Below are positions 16,587 through 25,184 of a DNA stretch of 64,000 bases, in pieces (position 1 is the first letter of the stretch; every line of letters starts with the position of its first letter). The position numbers and the translations under genes were made by a program. The notes under the pieces were generated by a model. The model searched no databases, had not been told where the DNA came from, and saw nothing but the letters and a program-made list of their open reading frames with translations. Source of the DNA: Sporosarcina sp. Marseille-Q4943 (GTDB lineage: Bacteria > Bacillota > Bacilli > Bacillales_A > Planococcaceae); contig NZ_OX031157.1 of assembly GCF_943736995.1 (NCBI RefSeq), forward strand, positions 1,833,001 to 1,897,000. The letters run 5' to 3'.

Positions 16587-17477
16587 TTACATATTACTTT
16601 TTAATCGTTTTAAAATGCGATGGTAATCATCAAGATCAATCCCTGGAGCAAATTGTTCTGGAAGCTCTGGGAGATCAGGTATAGGTGCACCTTTAGGCAT
16701 TCCATCAATGACTCTCAGCTGTTCACCCGTTTCAGGATTTGGTCCTTTCCAAATTTGATTGATGTCCCGATACTCCGGCTCTCCCCATGTATACAACACA
16801 TTATTTAATCCTTGATTTATAAATCCTTTTGCGTAGTCAAATTTAGTATTATCCAAACTCGGCACAGGAAGCATCTTACCTACATCTACTCCTGTAGCCA
16901 TTTCAATTGCTTTTGCATAAGCAAGGATGTGAGTACCGCCTCTAACAAGCAAGTACCCAATCATTGTTAAAGCAGTTGGATGGGTAGTCATTTCGTAAAC
17001 CCTCATCTTATGGGTTCTTGCTCCAATTTCCAATAAATAATTGGCAAGGAGATCTTCAACTAGCACACCAGAATTATTGACGTATGTGCCATTCCACGGT
17101 CTCCCCATCCCATCTCCTGGATAAGCTGTTTGAGCAGTAGTCGTGAAATGTAATGAATAACGAGCGTCCTTTCCATTTTGCAACGGTGCAATGTCAGGAT
17201 CACCAGGACCCGTATTGCCTACGGATAGCAGATTAATTGTATTCGCTACTAACTCAACATGACCAAATTCTTCAGCCGTAATACTCGCAACTAAATCATA
17301 AAACGGTTTAAACTTTTTTTTCGCACGAAAGTTAAAGGACTGAAACATGTAATTGTTTAAGGTGGACATTTCACCAAATTTACCACCCATTAATTCTTGA
17401 ACAGCTGCTGCGGCATTCATATCGCCATGGGCGGGAATAGGAAGATCAATGGCCATTCGATTGACACGTTTAATCAT
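16587..17477 (-). CDS. manganese catalase
   Basis: 296 aa, ferritin-like four-helix-bundle dimanganese catalase that breaks down hydrogen peroxide. Metal ligands are visible: Glu in AVQELMGGKFGE, the EExxH of TAEEFGHVEL, the second helix-pair Glu in LLEIGAR and His in GGTHILAYAKAIE. The start is placed at the ATG at 17477, with GGAGG about 10 nt upstream, rather than the longer frame from 17498. It follows a YuzF-like gene by 68 bp. In spore formers, Mn-catalases are often spore-coat or mother-cell proteins; that role is inferred. Confidence 0.93.
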   Translation of the reverse strand: MIKRVNRMAIDLPIPAHGDMNAAAAVQELMGGKFGEMSTLNNYMFQSFNFRAKKKFKPFYDLVASITAEEFGHVELVANTINLLSVGNTGPGDPDIAPLQNGKDARYSLHFTTTAQTAYPGDGMGRPWNGTYVNNSGVLVEDLLANYLLEIGARTHKMRVYEMTTHPTALTMIGYLLVRGGTHILAYAKAIEMATGVDVGKMLPVPSLDNTKFDYAKGFINQGLNNVLYTWGEPEYRDINQIWKGPNPETGEQLRVIDGMPKGAPIPDLPELPEQFAPGIDLDDYHRILKRLKSNM

Positions 17478-17545
17478 GAGCTTTATGCCTCCATCCATAA
17501 ATGTTAACCATTGGCATTATATGTTGGATAAAGCTTGGCCTATTC

Positions 17546-17752
17546 CTACATCGCCGCTGGATGAACCCAAATTATCTGTTCTGTACGAATATAAAATGGT
17601 GTCCCCCCCATATGAACAACGATATGATCTGGCATTACCATTCGTAATACACCTCGTACAGAGCCACGTGTCGTTTGGACTGAAATGGATTGATTTTGCA
17701 ATTGAGTTAGAGCCTCATAAACATATGGATCACGAAGATTCCAACCATTCAT
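17546..17752 (-). CDS. YuzF/DUF2642 family small protein
   Basis: 68 aa. The core TTRGSVRGVLRMVMPDHIVV followed by HMGGTPFYIRTEQIIWV is typical of the YuzF/DUF2642 family, an Sm-like beta fold common in spore formers and often spore-coat associated. AAAGGAGAGTG precedes the ATG. It lies directly upstream of Mn-catalase and probably shares its transcript. Confidence 0.8.
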   Translation of the reverse strand: MNGWNLRDPYVYEALTQLQNQSISVQTTRGSVRGVLRMVMPDHIVVHMGGTPFYIRTEQIIWVHPAAM

Positions 17753-17995
17753 TACTCAACACTCTCCTTTTCTCGAATCCATAGCAATATATGCAATATG
17801 ATGGAGAAATGTGCATTTGCCTAGTTAAGAACTGAGGGAGATTTTGATGGAGGAGGGACATACTAAACGTTAAAGATATACTTTTATGGGGAAAACTACT
17901 CTTACCTATTGGACCGATAAACGCGTTCTCAAGATTTTCTGTTAGAATTAATATCTACTGGTTTCATAAAATATAAAGAAAATAGGATGGTACTT

Positions 17996-18949
17996 ATGGG
18001 ATATCGAACAATTAAGACTGCAATAGGGGCAGGGTTAGCAATTTGGATTGCGAGTTTACTCGACTTGGAATTTGCCTCATTTGCAGCGATTATCGTTATT
18101 ATGTGTATTGAGAAGACAAAGAAAAGAACATTGCATTCTATTCGGAAGAAGTTCTTCGCTTCACTTTTATCCTTAATTCTTGGTTCTATATGCTTTGAAC
18201 TATTAGGATATCATCCGATTGTTTTAGCTTTATTTATCTTATTGTTTGTCCCGATTCTTATAAAGGCACGTATTCAGGAAGGTTTTGTCACAAGCATAGT
18301 TGTTATTTTACATATTTACACAGTGAAAGAAGCTAGCCTGCAAAACTTATTGAATGAACTCTATATCATTTTTATTGGGATAGGAATCGCCTTACTTGTA
18401 AACAGCATTATGCCAAGCTTTAAGGAAGAAATTGAAAAATATAAAACGGAAATCGAAACTAAATTCAGCGTTATTCTTTACGAGTTTTCAGCACTTTTAA
18501 AGAACAGTGAGCGAAGCTGGAACGGAAAAGAATTAGTCGAAGTAGAAAATATACTTAATCAGGCTAAAAACATTGTTATACAAGATGTAGAAAATCATCT
18601 GTTACGAAAAGAGAATAGAGATTATTATTATCTCGAAATGCGAGAGGATCAATTCAAAATCCTAAAACATATGGCAGGCATCCTAGACATTGTTTCTTCA
18701 TCAAAGTTAGATGTGAAACAAAAAGGCATGCTTGCTAATATCTTTCTCAATATTAGTCAACATGTTGATTCAGGAGATACAACCGTTGCATTAAAGCTAT
18801 TAGAGGAATATGAAGAGTCCATACGTGAAACAGAACTACCGAAGACTAGGGAAGAATTTGAAATTAGAGCAAATCTATATTATTTAAACTTCGAAATTAA
18901 GAACTACTTAATCATTAAGAAGAACATCGTTAGTAGAAGTAAACTTTAG
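17996..18949 (+). CDS. aromatic acid exporter family membrane protein (DUF939-like)
   Basis: 317 aa. About five to six N-terminal membrane helices (residues 5-145; opening GYRTIKTAIGAGLAIWIASL is the standard family start) are followed by a cytoplasmic helical domain of about 170 residues ending in a basic tail. This is the ArAE/FUSC-like architecture of YgaE/DUF939 proteins. The start at 17996 has TAGGATGG at good distance; an ATG nine bases earlier overlaps that motif. Substrate unknown. A long hairpin follows it. Confidence 0.85.
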   Translation: MGYRTIKTAIGAGLAIWIASLLDLEFASFAAIIVIMCIEKTKKRTLHSIRKKFFASLLSLILGSICFELLGYHPIVLALFILLFVPILIKARIQEGFVTSIVVILHIYTVKEASLQNLLNELYIIFIGIGIALLVNSIMPSFKEEIEKYKTEIETKFSVILYEFSALLKNSERSWNGKELVEVENILNQAKNIVIQDVENHLLRKENRDYYYLEMREDQFKILKHMAGILDIVSSSKLDVKQKGMLANIFLNISQHVDSGDTTVALKLLEEYEESIRETELPKTREEFEIRANLYYLNFEIKNYLIIKKNIVSRSKL

Positions 18950-18985
18950 CTCCAGAGGCTAGTCATTATCTTAACTATGACAACA

Positions 18986-19026
18986 GGGACAGGTAACTCG
19001 ACTTAAATAGTCAAGTTACCTGTCCC
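18986..19026. terminator. long hairpin between convergent genes, REP-like
   Basis: GGGACAGGTAACTCGACT pairs with AGTCAAGTTACCTGTCCC (one mismatch, 5-nt loop). It separates the plus-strand exporter from the minus-strand hydrolase. It lacks a clear U-tract on either strand; GGGACAGGT...ACCTGTCCC resembles mobile REP-like hairpins common in Firmicutes. Confidence 0.6.
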
Positions 19027-19040
19027 CGTTCTTACTCCAA

Positions 19041-20141
19041 TTAATTAGATGCAATTTCCTTTAACTTTTCAAAGATCATTTTTAAATCATTCCCATTAGG
19101 ATAATGTGCGGACTGCTCGAGTATGATAAACTCTTTTCCGGCAGGTGCTTCAATTTTTTCAGTATACTCTTTTGCAAGCTCATAATTTGTTATTTTGTCG
19201 TGTACACCTTGAAAAATATAAACAGGCATTTTCAGTTCCTCTACCTCTGAAATAAAATTTATTTCATTCATCTCTGCTTGTAAATCCTTTGCCTCTTTTA
19301 GGCTGAAGGTTGCTCCCGACACCAATGCTTTATAAAGGTCCCCTAAAGTGTAATCAGGGGAAACTAGTGATGTTCCTAACCAACCCGCTATATCCGCTTT
19401 ATGAACCTCATCGTCACCGTAATTTTCTCCTCCATATTCCCCTATATACTTCATTAACCTTTCTTCTGGTTTTCCTATATACAACGGTTCCCCAAAGGAT
19501 TCCAGATCTTTACGCATTTTTTCGTCACCATTACTGATCGCAATATTCAATAACCAGTCTCTTGCTCGAATTTGGTTTTCCTTAAAATTAACAAACTGTG
19601 AAATACCAATATAAGCAGTCACCTTCTCGGGGTGTTGAATACTATATTTTGTTCCTACAATTGTTCCCCAGGAAGTACCTACTACCAAGACTTTTTCGGT
19701 ATGAAATCGCTCCGTTAAATAATCTACAATTACATTCGTATCTTCAACAAACTGATTAATGTTCATTGTTTCTATGGGAATGTCCTTGCTGTAACTCTTA
19801 CCAGAACCCCTTTGGTCATAGTAAACTGCAACGAAGTTTTCGGTAAGCTCAGGAAAAGCGGCCCTAGCACTTACACCAAATGGAAAAGGCTGACCAGGAC
19901 CTCCATGTAAAATTAGTAGCACCGGTTTATTTAAGTCCTTTCCCTCTATTAACAAGAACTGTTTGGTGTCATTGACCTGTAACTCAACAACCTCGCTAAT
20001 TCCGCCATTCCTTACTAAGTCTTCCCCTTTGTCCTTAACAAACAACTGGTTTACTGACCGAATTGCTAGTAGTAGAACTATTAATACAACAATAGAACCC
20101 CCACATACAATCACAAACTTTCTTAACTTCTCCAAAGCCAT
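19041..20141 (-). CDS. membrane-anchored alpha/beta hydrolase, proline-iminopeptidase-like
   Basis: 366 aa. An N-terminal transmembrane anchor (VIVCGGSIVVLIVLLLAI) is followed by an alpha/beta-hydrolase domain. The oxyanion motif HGGPG, the DQRGSGKS motif and the nucleophile elbow VGTSWGT are those of the S33 peptidase group; the C-terminal His is in QSAHYPNG and the acid in GVHDKIT. Probably an extracytoplasmic peptidase or esterase. It starts 19 nt after the integral-membrane gene upstream and is likely cotranscribed. Confidence 0.85.
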   Translation of the reverse strand: MALEKLRKFVIVCGGSIVVLIVLLLAIRSVNQLFVKDKGEDLVRNGGISEVVELQVNDTKQFLLIEGKDLNKPVLLILHGGPGQPFPFGVSARAAFPELTENFVAVYYDQRGSGKSYSKDIPIETMNINQFVEDTNVIVDYLTERFHTEKVLVVGTSWGTIVGTKYSIQHPEKVTAYIGISQFVNFKENQIRARDWLLNIAISNGDEKMRKDLESFGEPLYIGKPEERLMKYIGEYGGENYGDDEVHKADIAGWLGTSLVSPDYTLGDLYKALVSGATFSLKEAKDLQAEMNEINFISEVEELKMPVYIFQGVHDKITNYELAKEYTEKIEAPAGKEFIILEQSAHYPNGNDLKMIFEKLKEIASN

Positions 20142-20160
20142 CCCATACCCCCAACCTTCA

Positions 20161-20850
20161 TTATATTTCAGTATTGGTTGATAGATCTGTTGGCAAAAGT
20201 GGTTTCTTCAATAATAAGACACCATAATAAATAAACCAGGCAGGAACAACCACTAATCCACCTAAGCCCATTCCGATCATAACGAGGAATGAAAGTCCTG
20301 TTACATTACCTAGTACAGTTACAATAAAACAGCTTCCTCCCAAATACCCTAAATAGGACAATAGCTTTCGATTGTGCAATTTAAGAGAGAAGACACTCAC
20401 CGTTAAAATCCAAATACCGACAAACCCAAAATCTATCCAGCCTTGTGGACTGAATTCTACTAAACCTACCCACCCAATCACTACTGCATCCAAAACAGCT
20501 CCACTTGCGTGTATCGCCTCATGGCTTAGTTCATGATCCAAGCCTGTCTGGCGGAAATTATTAATCGCAAGTAAAGCAAACCCAATAATGGCCATTACTT
20601 TGGAATAAGGATACCATTCGCTGCCAGCGGTTTGTTTTTCTAACGTTCTGGAGATTGTCAACACGACCATAATGCCTAAGACTCCTAAAAACCCTAATAT
20701 ATAATGAACCGCCATGAGTTTTTCCATATGGGTGATATGGTCAACGACGGCATTTTCTCCTGGTGGTGCTAGTAATACTAAAATGACGGTGAAAAAATAA
20801 CATAGACCTACAAGAATAGCAGAAATTGCACCTAATCTTGTTTTTCTCAT
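20161..20850 (-). CDS. hypothetical multi-pass membrane protein
   Basis: 229 aa with about six to seven predicted membrane helices and no soluble domain. I cannot name the family. Start at 20850: the ATG is preceded by GGGGGG, while the frame's first ATG at 20862 has no ribosome binding site. It shares a transcript with the alpha/beta hydrolase. The 300-bp gap upstream (20851-21153) has no clear gene; a 32-codon open stretch ending at about 21107 (peptide GVINIATAIPGTAPYKKL) looks like a gene remnant that I cannot identify. Confidence 0.75.
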   Translation of the reverse strand: MRKTRLGAISAILVGLCYFFTVILVLLAPPGENAVVDHITHMEKLMAVHYILGFLGVLGIMVVLTISRTLEKQTAGSEWYPYSKVMAIIGFALLAINNFRQTGLDHELSHEAIHASGAVLDAVVIGWVGLVEFSPQGWIDFGFVGIWILTVSVFSLKLHNRKLLSYLGYLGGSCFIVTVLGNVTGLSFLVMIGMGLGGLVVVPAWFIYYGVLLLKKPLLPTDLSTNTEI

Positions 20851-21153
20851 AGAACCCCCCATTTATTGGTTGAGATGCAAATAAACCATTCTTAAAAAAT
20901 ACGTATAATTACCTCCTCGACTAACGCCGGAATAGTTGATTATATGTTGGATTGTCTTTGCATTAAAACCTCTGTTCATAAAAACTTCTGTAGCTCCCCT
21001 ACAAAATGACTACAGGAAAAAGTTCAATCATCTGACGGGGTAATTAATATAGCTACCGCTATACCAGGAACTGCACCCTATAAAAAACTTCATACATACG
21101 ACTTTTAACTATTTAATCTGCATAATGATAATAAAACGGATGGAGTTGATTGA

Positions 21154-21612
21154 TTGGTCAAGTTCAACCCAGAAAAACTATTCGTTCAATATAGGCATGG
21201 TATTAATACAATGCAACCTGTCATTCCAAGGCGTTACACACTTACTCACTCAGATGATACGGGAGATCTATTTCTAACGATTGGAAATGAGTTTGCTTGG
21301 GATAAAGTTAATACGAAGATGAGAGATGAGGCCTTAGGTGAATGGATGAGTAATGGGGAATGCTTATATTTCTATGTATATTTATACATAGACCAGGGAG
21401 AATACAGTCAAAATGCTTCCGCAAAACGCAATGAAGTATTTAGACGTGAGTTACCACTTGCACTAACAGCTATTCGATATGGCGATAAATTACTATTTAA
21501 TAAATGCCCTAACCTCGATAACGCTACTATCATCGTTAACTTTAAATCCACTTATCCTCAATTTGCTAGGCAAGAGAATTGGGGGACATTCAGTAGTTTT
21601 TCTAACATTTAG
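21154..21612 (+). CDS. staygreen-family protein
   Basis: 152 aa. Sequences RRYTLTHSDDTGDLFLTIG, LYFYVYLYIDQGEY and RRELPLALTAIRYGDKLLF are hallmarks of the bacterial branch of the staygreen (SGR, Mg-dechelatase) family. In plants and algae SGR removes Mg from chlorophyll a; bacterial homologues have been shown to act on chlorophyll in vitro but their role in non-photosynthetic hosts is unclear. The start is TTG at 21154, forced by a stop codon directly before it; GGATGGAG precedes it. Confidence 0.85.
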   Translation: MVKFNPEKLFVQYRHGINTMQPVIPRRYTLTHSDDTGDLFLTIGNEFAWDKVNTKMRDEALGEWMSNGECLYFYVYLYIDQGEYSQNASAKRNEVFRRELPLALTAIRYGDKLLFNKCPNLDNATIIVNFKSTYPQFARQENWGTFSSFSNI

Positions 21613-21706
21613 TATGGTACGGTTCACCGTACTATATCTAAAAATAATCTGGTAAATAACGCCATTTTCTTATATAATTATTATTATTGTTAAGGAGCGG
21701 ATTCAG

Positions 21707-22027
21707 ATGATGATCGTAACAACTGAAAATATTGCTAATCACCAAATTACAGAAGTGTTAGGTCCCGTATTTGGTTTAACCGTAAGAGCAAGAGGAATTG
21801 GTAAAGATATTGCTGCTGCCTTTAAGGGGCTAGTAGGTGGAGAAATAAATCAATATACGGAAATGCTTGAAGATGCCAGAAAACAAGCAATGGATCGTAT
21901 GGTGAAAAATGCCACTGCAATGGGTGCAAACGCTATTATCATGATGCGTTTTGACTCAGGTGAAATCGGTCAAAATATGAGTGAAATCGTAGCCTATGGA
22001 ACAGCAGTCATTGTAGAAAAGAGATAA
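21707..22027 (+). CDS. YbjQ/UPF0145 family protein
   Basis: 106 aa, the usual size. It has the family pattern: an N-terminal TTENIANHQITEVLGPVFG, a GEINQYTEMLEDARKQAMDRM helix and a final beta hairpin (ANAIIMMRFDSGEI). These form pentameric barrels sometimes annotated as heavy-metal binding; the function is unproven. AAGGAGCGG precedes the ATG. It is followed after 3 nt by a small membrane-protein gene. Confidence 0.9.
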   Translation: MMIVTTENIANHQITEVLGPVFGLTVRARGIGKDIAAAFKGLVGGEINQYTEMLEDARKQAMDRMVKNATAMGANAIIMMRFDSGEIGQNMSEIVAYGTAVIVEKR

Positions 22028-22030
22028 CTA

Positions 22031-22270
22031 ATGAAATGGATTATAGGATTTTACAGTATCCAATTCCTTATTTTGATTACTTTGATTATCGGATCATGGT
22101 TCATTTGGGATCGCCGTTTCAAAACGAAACACGGCAGGCAAGTACCAAAAGGATTCATACGGACAAATGAGATTTCAATTGATCCAATTACAAACAAAAA
22201 ATTAGTAGTTTATTTCAACCCGGAATCCGGAGAACGTTTTTATAAAGAGGAAGATAGAAAGAGGGAGTAA
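22031..22270 (+). CDS. small single-pass membrane protein
   Basis: 79 aa. One N-terminal transmembrane helix (IIGFYSIQFLILITLIIGSWF) and a basic/acidic cytoplasmic tail. It is translationally close to the UPF0145 gene (3 nt apart) and presumably works with it. No family named. Confidence 0.75.
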   Translation: MKWIIGFYSIQFLILITLIIGSWFIWDRRFKTKHGRQVPKGFIRTNEISIDPITNKKLVVYFNPESGERFYKEEDRKRE

Positions 22271-22303
22271 ATGCCCAGCATTTCTCCCCCCACCACTAGC
22301 TAC

Positions 22304-23767
22304 TTATTTTTTTGCGAAAAACTTAACAAGAACCCCGTACGATACTAATGCTGTGATAAAACCACTTATCCAAGAAAGATCAGTAAAAATCGAAAGGGTC
22401 GGGATAAGATTACCACTTAGAGATACTAGCACCCCAAGAATGGTTGCGATATATGCATTCTTGTTAATTCCGCGAAATTTATTGATAGTTTTCATATCTT
22501 TCATATCATAATATAGCTCGTTAAGATTGATCTCTTGTTTAAAAACAAAGAAATATTGATAAATCATTACACCAGATACAGGACCTAAAATAGCACCTAT
22601 TCCGTTTAAGAACGTATAAATACTATCTGGATTTTCCATCAACTTCCACGGCATAATCGCGAATCCCAACAAGCAAGCGATTATTACACCTCTTCGATAA
22701 TTTATCCATTTAGGGAAGAGTGCTGTTAGCTGAAATGCGGCTGGAGTGATGTTAGCCGTAGCATTCGAGTTTACAGTTATCAACAATAAGATTAGCATTG
22801 CAAAAAGAATGGCCGGTAAACTATCCCAATGATTAATTACATTTAGCACATCCCATTGTTCCACGCCATAATGAATAGAACTACCAATAAGAATAGACAT
22901 ACTGGTAAAAGCAAAAATAACGTAACCAACAATCAAGCTTAATCCTTGTCCTACCATTTGATCTTTAGTTGAAGTTGCGTTTTGTGTAAAATCAGCAGCG
23001 CTAACCCCTGGTGCCGCCCAAAATGCCAACACAGCATTAATGATCATCATGTAAGCAAATAGAGGGCTTATATCTTGGTTTGTTCCTTCAACAGAATAGC
23101 TCAAGATATTACCAAAGCCACCACCAACAATGACTCCCCAAATTCCCATGGAGAAGAACAAAACATAAATCAAGACCGTTAACAAAGTATTGAATTTGTT
23201 TAGGAAACTGCTTCCACTAATACTTAATGCAAGGTTCGCTGACCAAAAGATGATAAATGATATTAGTCCTGGCATACCAATACCAAAGAAAGTATAGCTT
23301 CCACCAATTTCTAGAAATCCAGGCCAAAGCTTACCGAAAATAATTAGCAGGGCTTGGGATCCTACGAAAGTTTGTAAACCAAACCAACCTATAGCGACTA
23401 CGATACCTCTTAAGAAACCGGGTATCTTAGCTCCAGCCTCTCCGTAAGTTGCCCGTAAATGCATCGAAAATGGAATACCGTATTTTGAACCAGCTTTTCC
23501 ATTAAAGGCCATAAATACCGCCGTAAGTATGGCACCTAAAACTAAAGCAAGCATGATATTAATAGGAGCTAAACCTAAAACTAAGAAACCACCAGCTGCA
23601 GCATAGTTTGGAATGTTATGCAAATTACCCATCCACAGCGTGAAATAGTTACCAACCTTCATATTGCGTTTATCTTTAGTTTTCGGTAATAAATCCTCGT
23701 TATCGTAACCTCTTGACTTGAATAACTTAACTTCTTCTTGAGTTACACTAATATGTCCCTTACCCAT
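22304..23767 (-). CDS. NCS1-family nucleobase/allantoin-type permease
   Basis: 487 aa with 12 predicted membrane helices. NCS1 features: an N-terminal NYFTLWMGNLHNIPNYAAAG, ITPAAFQLTALFPKWINYRRG in the helix 8-9 region and GPVSGVMIYQYFFV in helix 10. Family substrates are cytosine, uracil, allantoin, hydantoins and thiamine. It is last in an operon with an SDR, a CodA-like amidohydrolase and an amidase, so it most likely imports the cyclic amide or ureide that these enzymes break down. A hairpin (23835-23860) lies between the amidase gene and this one. Confidence 0.9.
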   Translation of the reverse strand: MGKGHISVTQEEVKLFKSRGYDNEDLLPKTKDKRNMKVGNYFTLWMGNLHNIPNYAAAGGFLVLGLAPINIMLALVLGAILTAVFMAFNGKAGSKYGIPFSMHLRATYGEAGAKIPGFLRGIVVAIGWFGLQTFVGSQALLIIFGKLWPGFLEIGGSYTFFGIGMPGLISFIIFWSANLALSISGSSFLNKFNTLLTVLIYVLFFSMGIWGVIVGGGFGNILSYSVEGTNQDISPLFAYMMIINAVLAFWAAPGVSAADFTQNATSTKDQMVGQGLSLIVGYVIFAFTSMSILIGSSIHYGVEQWDVLNVINHWDSLPAILFAMLILLLITVNSNATANITPAAFQLTALFPKWINYRRGVIIACLLGFAIMPWKLMENPDSIYTFLNGIGAILGPVSGVMIYQYFFVFKQEINLNELYYDMKDMKTINKFRGINKNAYIATILGVLVSLSGNLIPTLSIFTDLSWISGFITALVSYGVLVKFFAKK

Positions 23768-23834
23768 ATTGAAATAAACCTCCTAGAGGCTTTTTATTTT
23801 TTTGTTTGTCAATAAAAGCTAGATTAAATTTTTT

Positions 23835-23860
23835 ACCCCCATCTAAAGTAGGACGGGGGT
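23835..23860. promoter_or_regulatory. GC-rich hairpin in the amidase-permease gap
   Basis: ACCCCC / GGGGGT arms with a 14-nt loop. On the transcribed minus strand it is followed by an A-run, not a U-run, so it is not a normal terminator. It may mark an mRNA processing or stability boundary between the enzyme genes and the permease gene. Confidence 0.4.
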
Positions 23861-23876
23861 ATGCATTTTGGAAGTA

Positions 23877-25136
23877 TTATCTACCTAAAATTTTATGATT
23901 GGCATTACTATAACTATCGACTAAATCCGCAGCAAATTCGGCTAACTGTAAATCACAATCATGAGCTCCGATTAAAGAAATACCAAGTGGCACTTCGTGC
24001 TGTTTAACTAATGGCAGTGTTACTTGTGGTGTACCGGATAAAGGTGAAATACATAATAATTTAGTCGATTGTGCACGTGTTGCATTTATTTCTTCTAAAG
24101 AGCTACTTCTTAAAGGTGCTACAGAGGCAGCTGTAGGTAAGCATAGTAGTGTTCCTTCTGGTAAAATGTCTTTAACTCTTTCAATAACAGCTTGTCTTTT
24201 ATTCAATGCTTCTTTATATTCGCTCATAGTAATTGTAGATGCCCACTCTAATCGTTCTTTTGGACCTGATGAGAGATTCGGACGGTATTTCCTTACCCAA
24301 CCACCGTAACTTTCCCAAACTTCATATCCTTGAATAATCCTAAAAATTTCCGTCCATTCTTCCAAACCATTCGGACTCACTTTTATATTTTCAACTACTT
24401 CAAAATGTTGTTTAAGATGGTTGACAGCAGGCTGTAATGCCTCTACAACATCTTTGTTGATCGAATCAAAACAATCGTCAGCAATGAGCAACCTATTAAA
24501 CGTCACTTTTTTACTGTCATTACCTAATACTTCTTTGGAAACCCGTCTAAAAACATCGGAATTTCTAGCAACATATCCGAGAACGTCCATGCTCTCACAA
24601 TACGGAGCCTCTCCATCATTGGCAACACGTCCATAAGTAGGACGAATACCTAATACTCCATTGTAACTTGCAGGGACCCGAACAGACCCTAGGCAGTCGC
24701 TTCCGTAAGCAAAATCTACTAAACCTCCAGCTGTAGCTGCGCCCGTCCCGCTCGAAGACCCTCCTGTAAAGCGTCTTGGGTCGTGAGGGTTGATTGGAGA
24801 ACCGTAATTCCAATTTTCACCACTTATACTGTAACAAAGCTCATCACAAATCGTTTTCCCAACTAAATCTGCTCCTGCAGATAACGTTTTAGTGACAATA
24901 CTAGAAGTAAAATCATCTGGACCATTAGTCTGTAACCATTCTGGGTGGCCATTACTATAAGTGCTTCCTAAGATTTTAAAAACATCTTTAACTCCAAATA
25001 CAAGTCCCTCGAGATTCCCTTTACCAGACCCTTTCAAAGCGATGTGGTTTTCACGAACAAACGACTGTAGCGCATCATAAGGTGGCTGATCAGAGACAGT
25101 TAAGCGAGCATTATTTAACATGTTAGTAGGAACCAT
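23877..25136 (-). CDS. amidase-signature family amidohydrolase
   Basis: 419 aa. The Ser-Ser-Lys catalytic triad of the amidase signature family is recognisable: Lys in VFGVKDVFK, the first Ser in GGSSSGTGAA and the nucleophile Ser in YGSDCLGSVRVPAS. The start at 25136 is chosen because GGAAAGGTGATAAAT precedes that ATG. It hydrolyses a carboxamide, releasing ammonia. In this operon it could cleave the open-chain amide produced by the CodA-like enzyme; the substrate is unknown. Confidence 0.88.
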   Translation of the reverse strand: MVPTNMLNNARLTVSDQPPYDALQSFVRENHIALKGSGKGNLEGLVFGVKDVFKILGSTYSNGHPEWLQTNGPDDFTSSIVTKTLSAGADLVGKTICDELCYSISGENWNYGSPINPHDPRRFTGGSSSGTGAATAGGLVDFAYGSDCLGSVRVPASYNGVLGIRPTYGRVANDGEAPYCESMDVLGYVARNSDVFRRVSKEVLGNDSKKVTFNRLLIADDCFDSINKDVVEALQPAVNHLKQHFEVVENIKVSPNGLEEWTEIFRIIQGYEVWESYGGWVRKYRPNLSSGPKERLEWASTITMSEYKEALNKRQAVIERVKDILPEGTLLCLPTAASVAPLRSSSLEEINATRAQSTKLLCISPLSGTPQVTLPLVKQHEVPLGISLIGAHDCDLQLAEFAADLVDSYSNANHKILGR

Positions 25137-25184
25137 ATTTATCACCTTTCCTGAATTAGTAGTAGATAGAAACAAATCGTCTTA

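Noticed and set aside
23835..23860. Hairpin after the amidase gene as an intrinsic terminator
   Set aside because: On the transcribed strand it is followed by A residues, not U.
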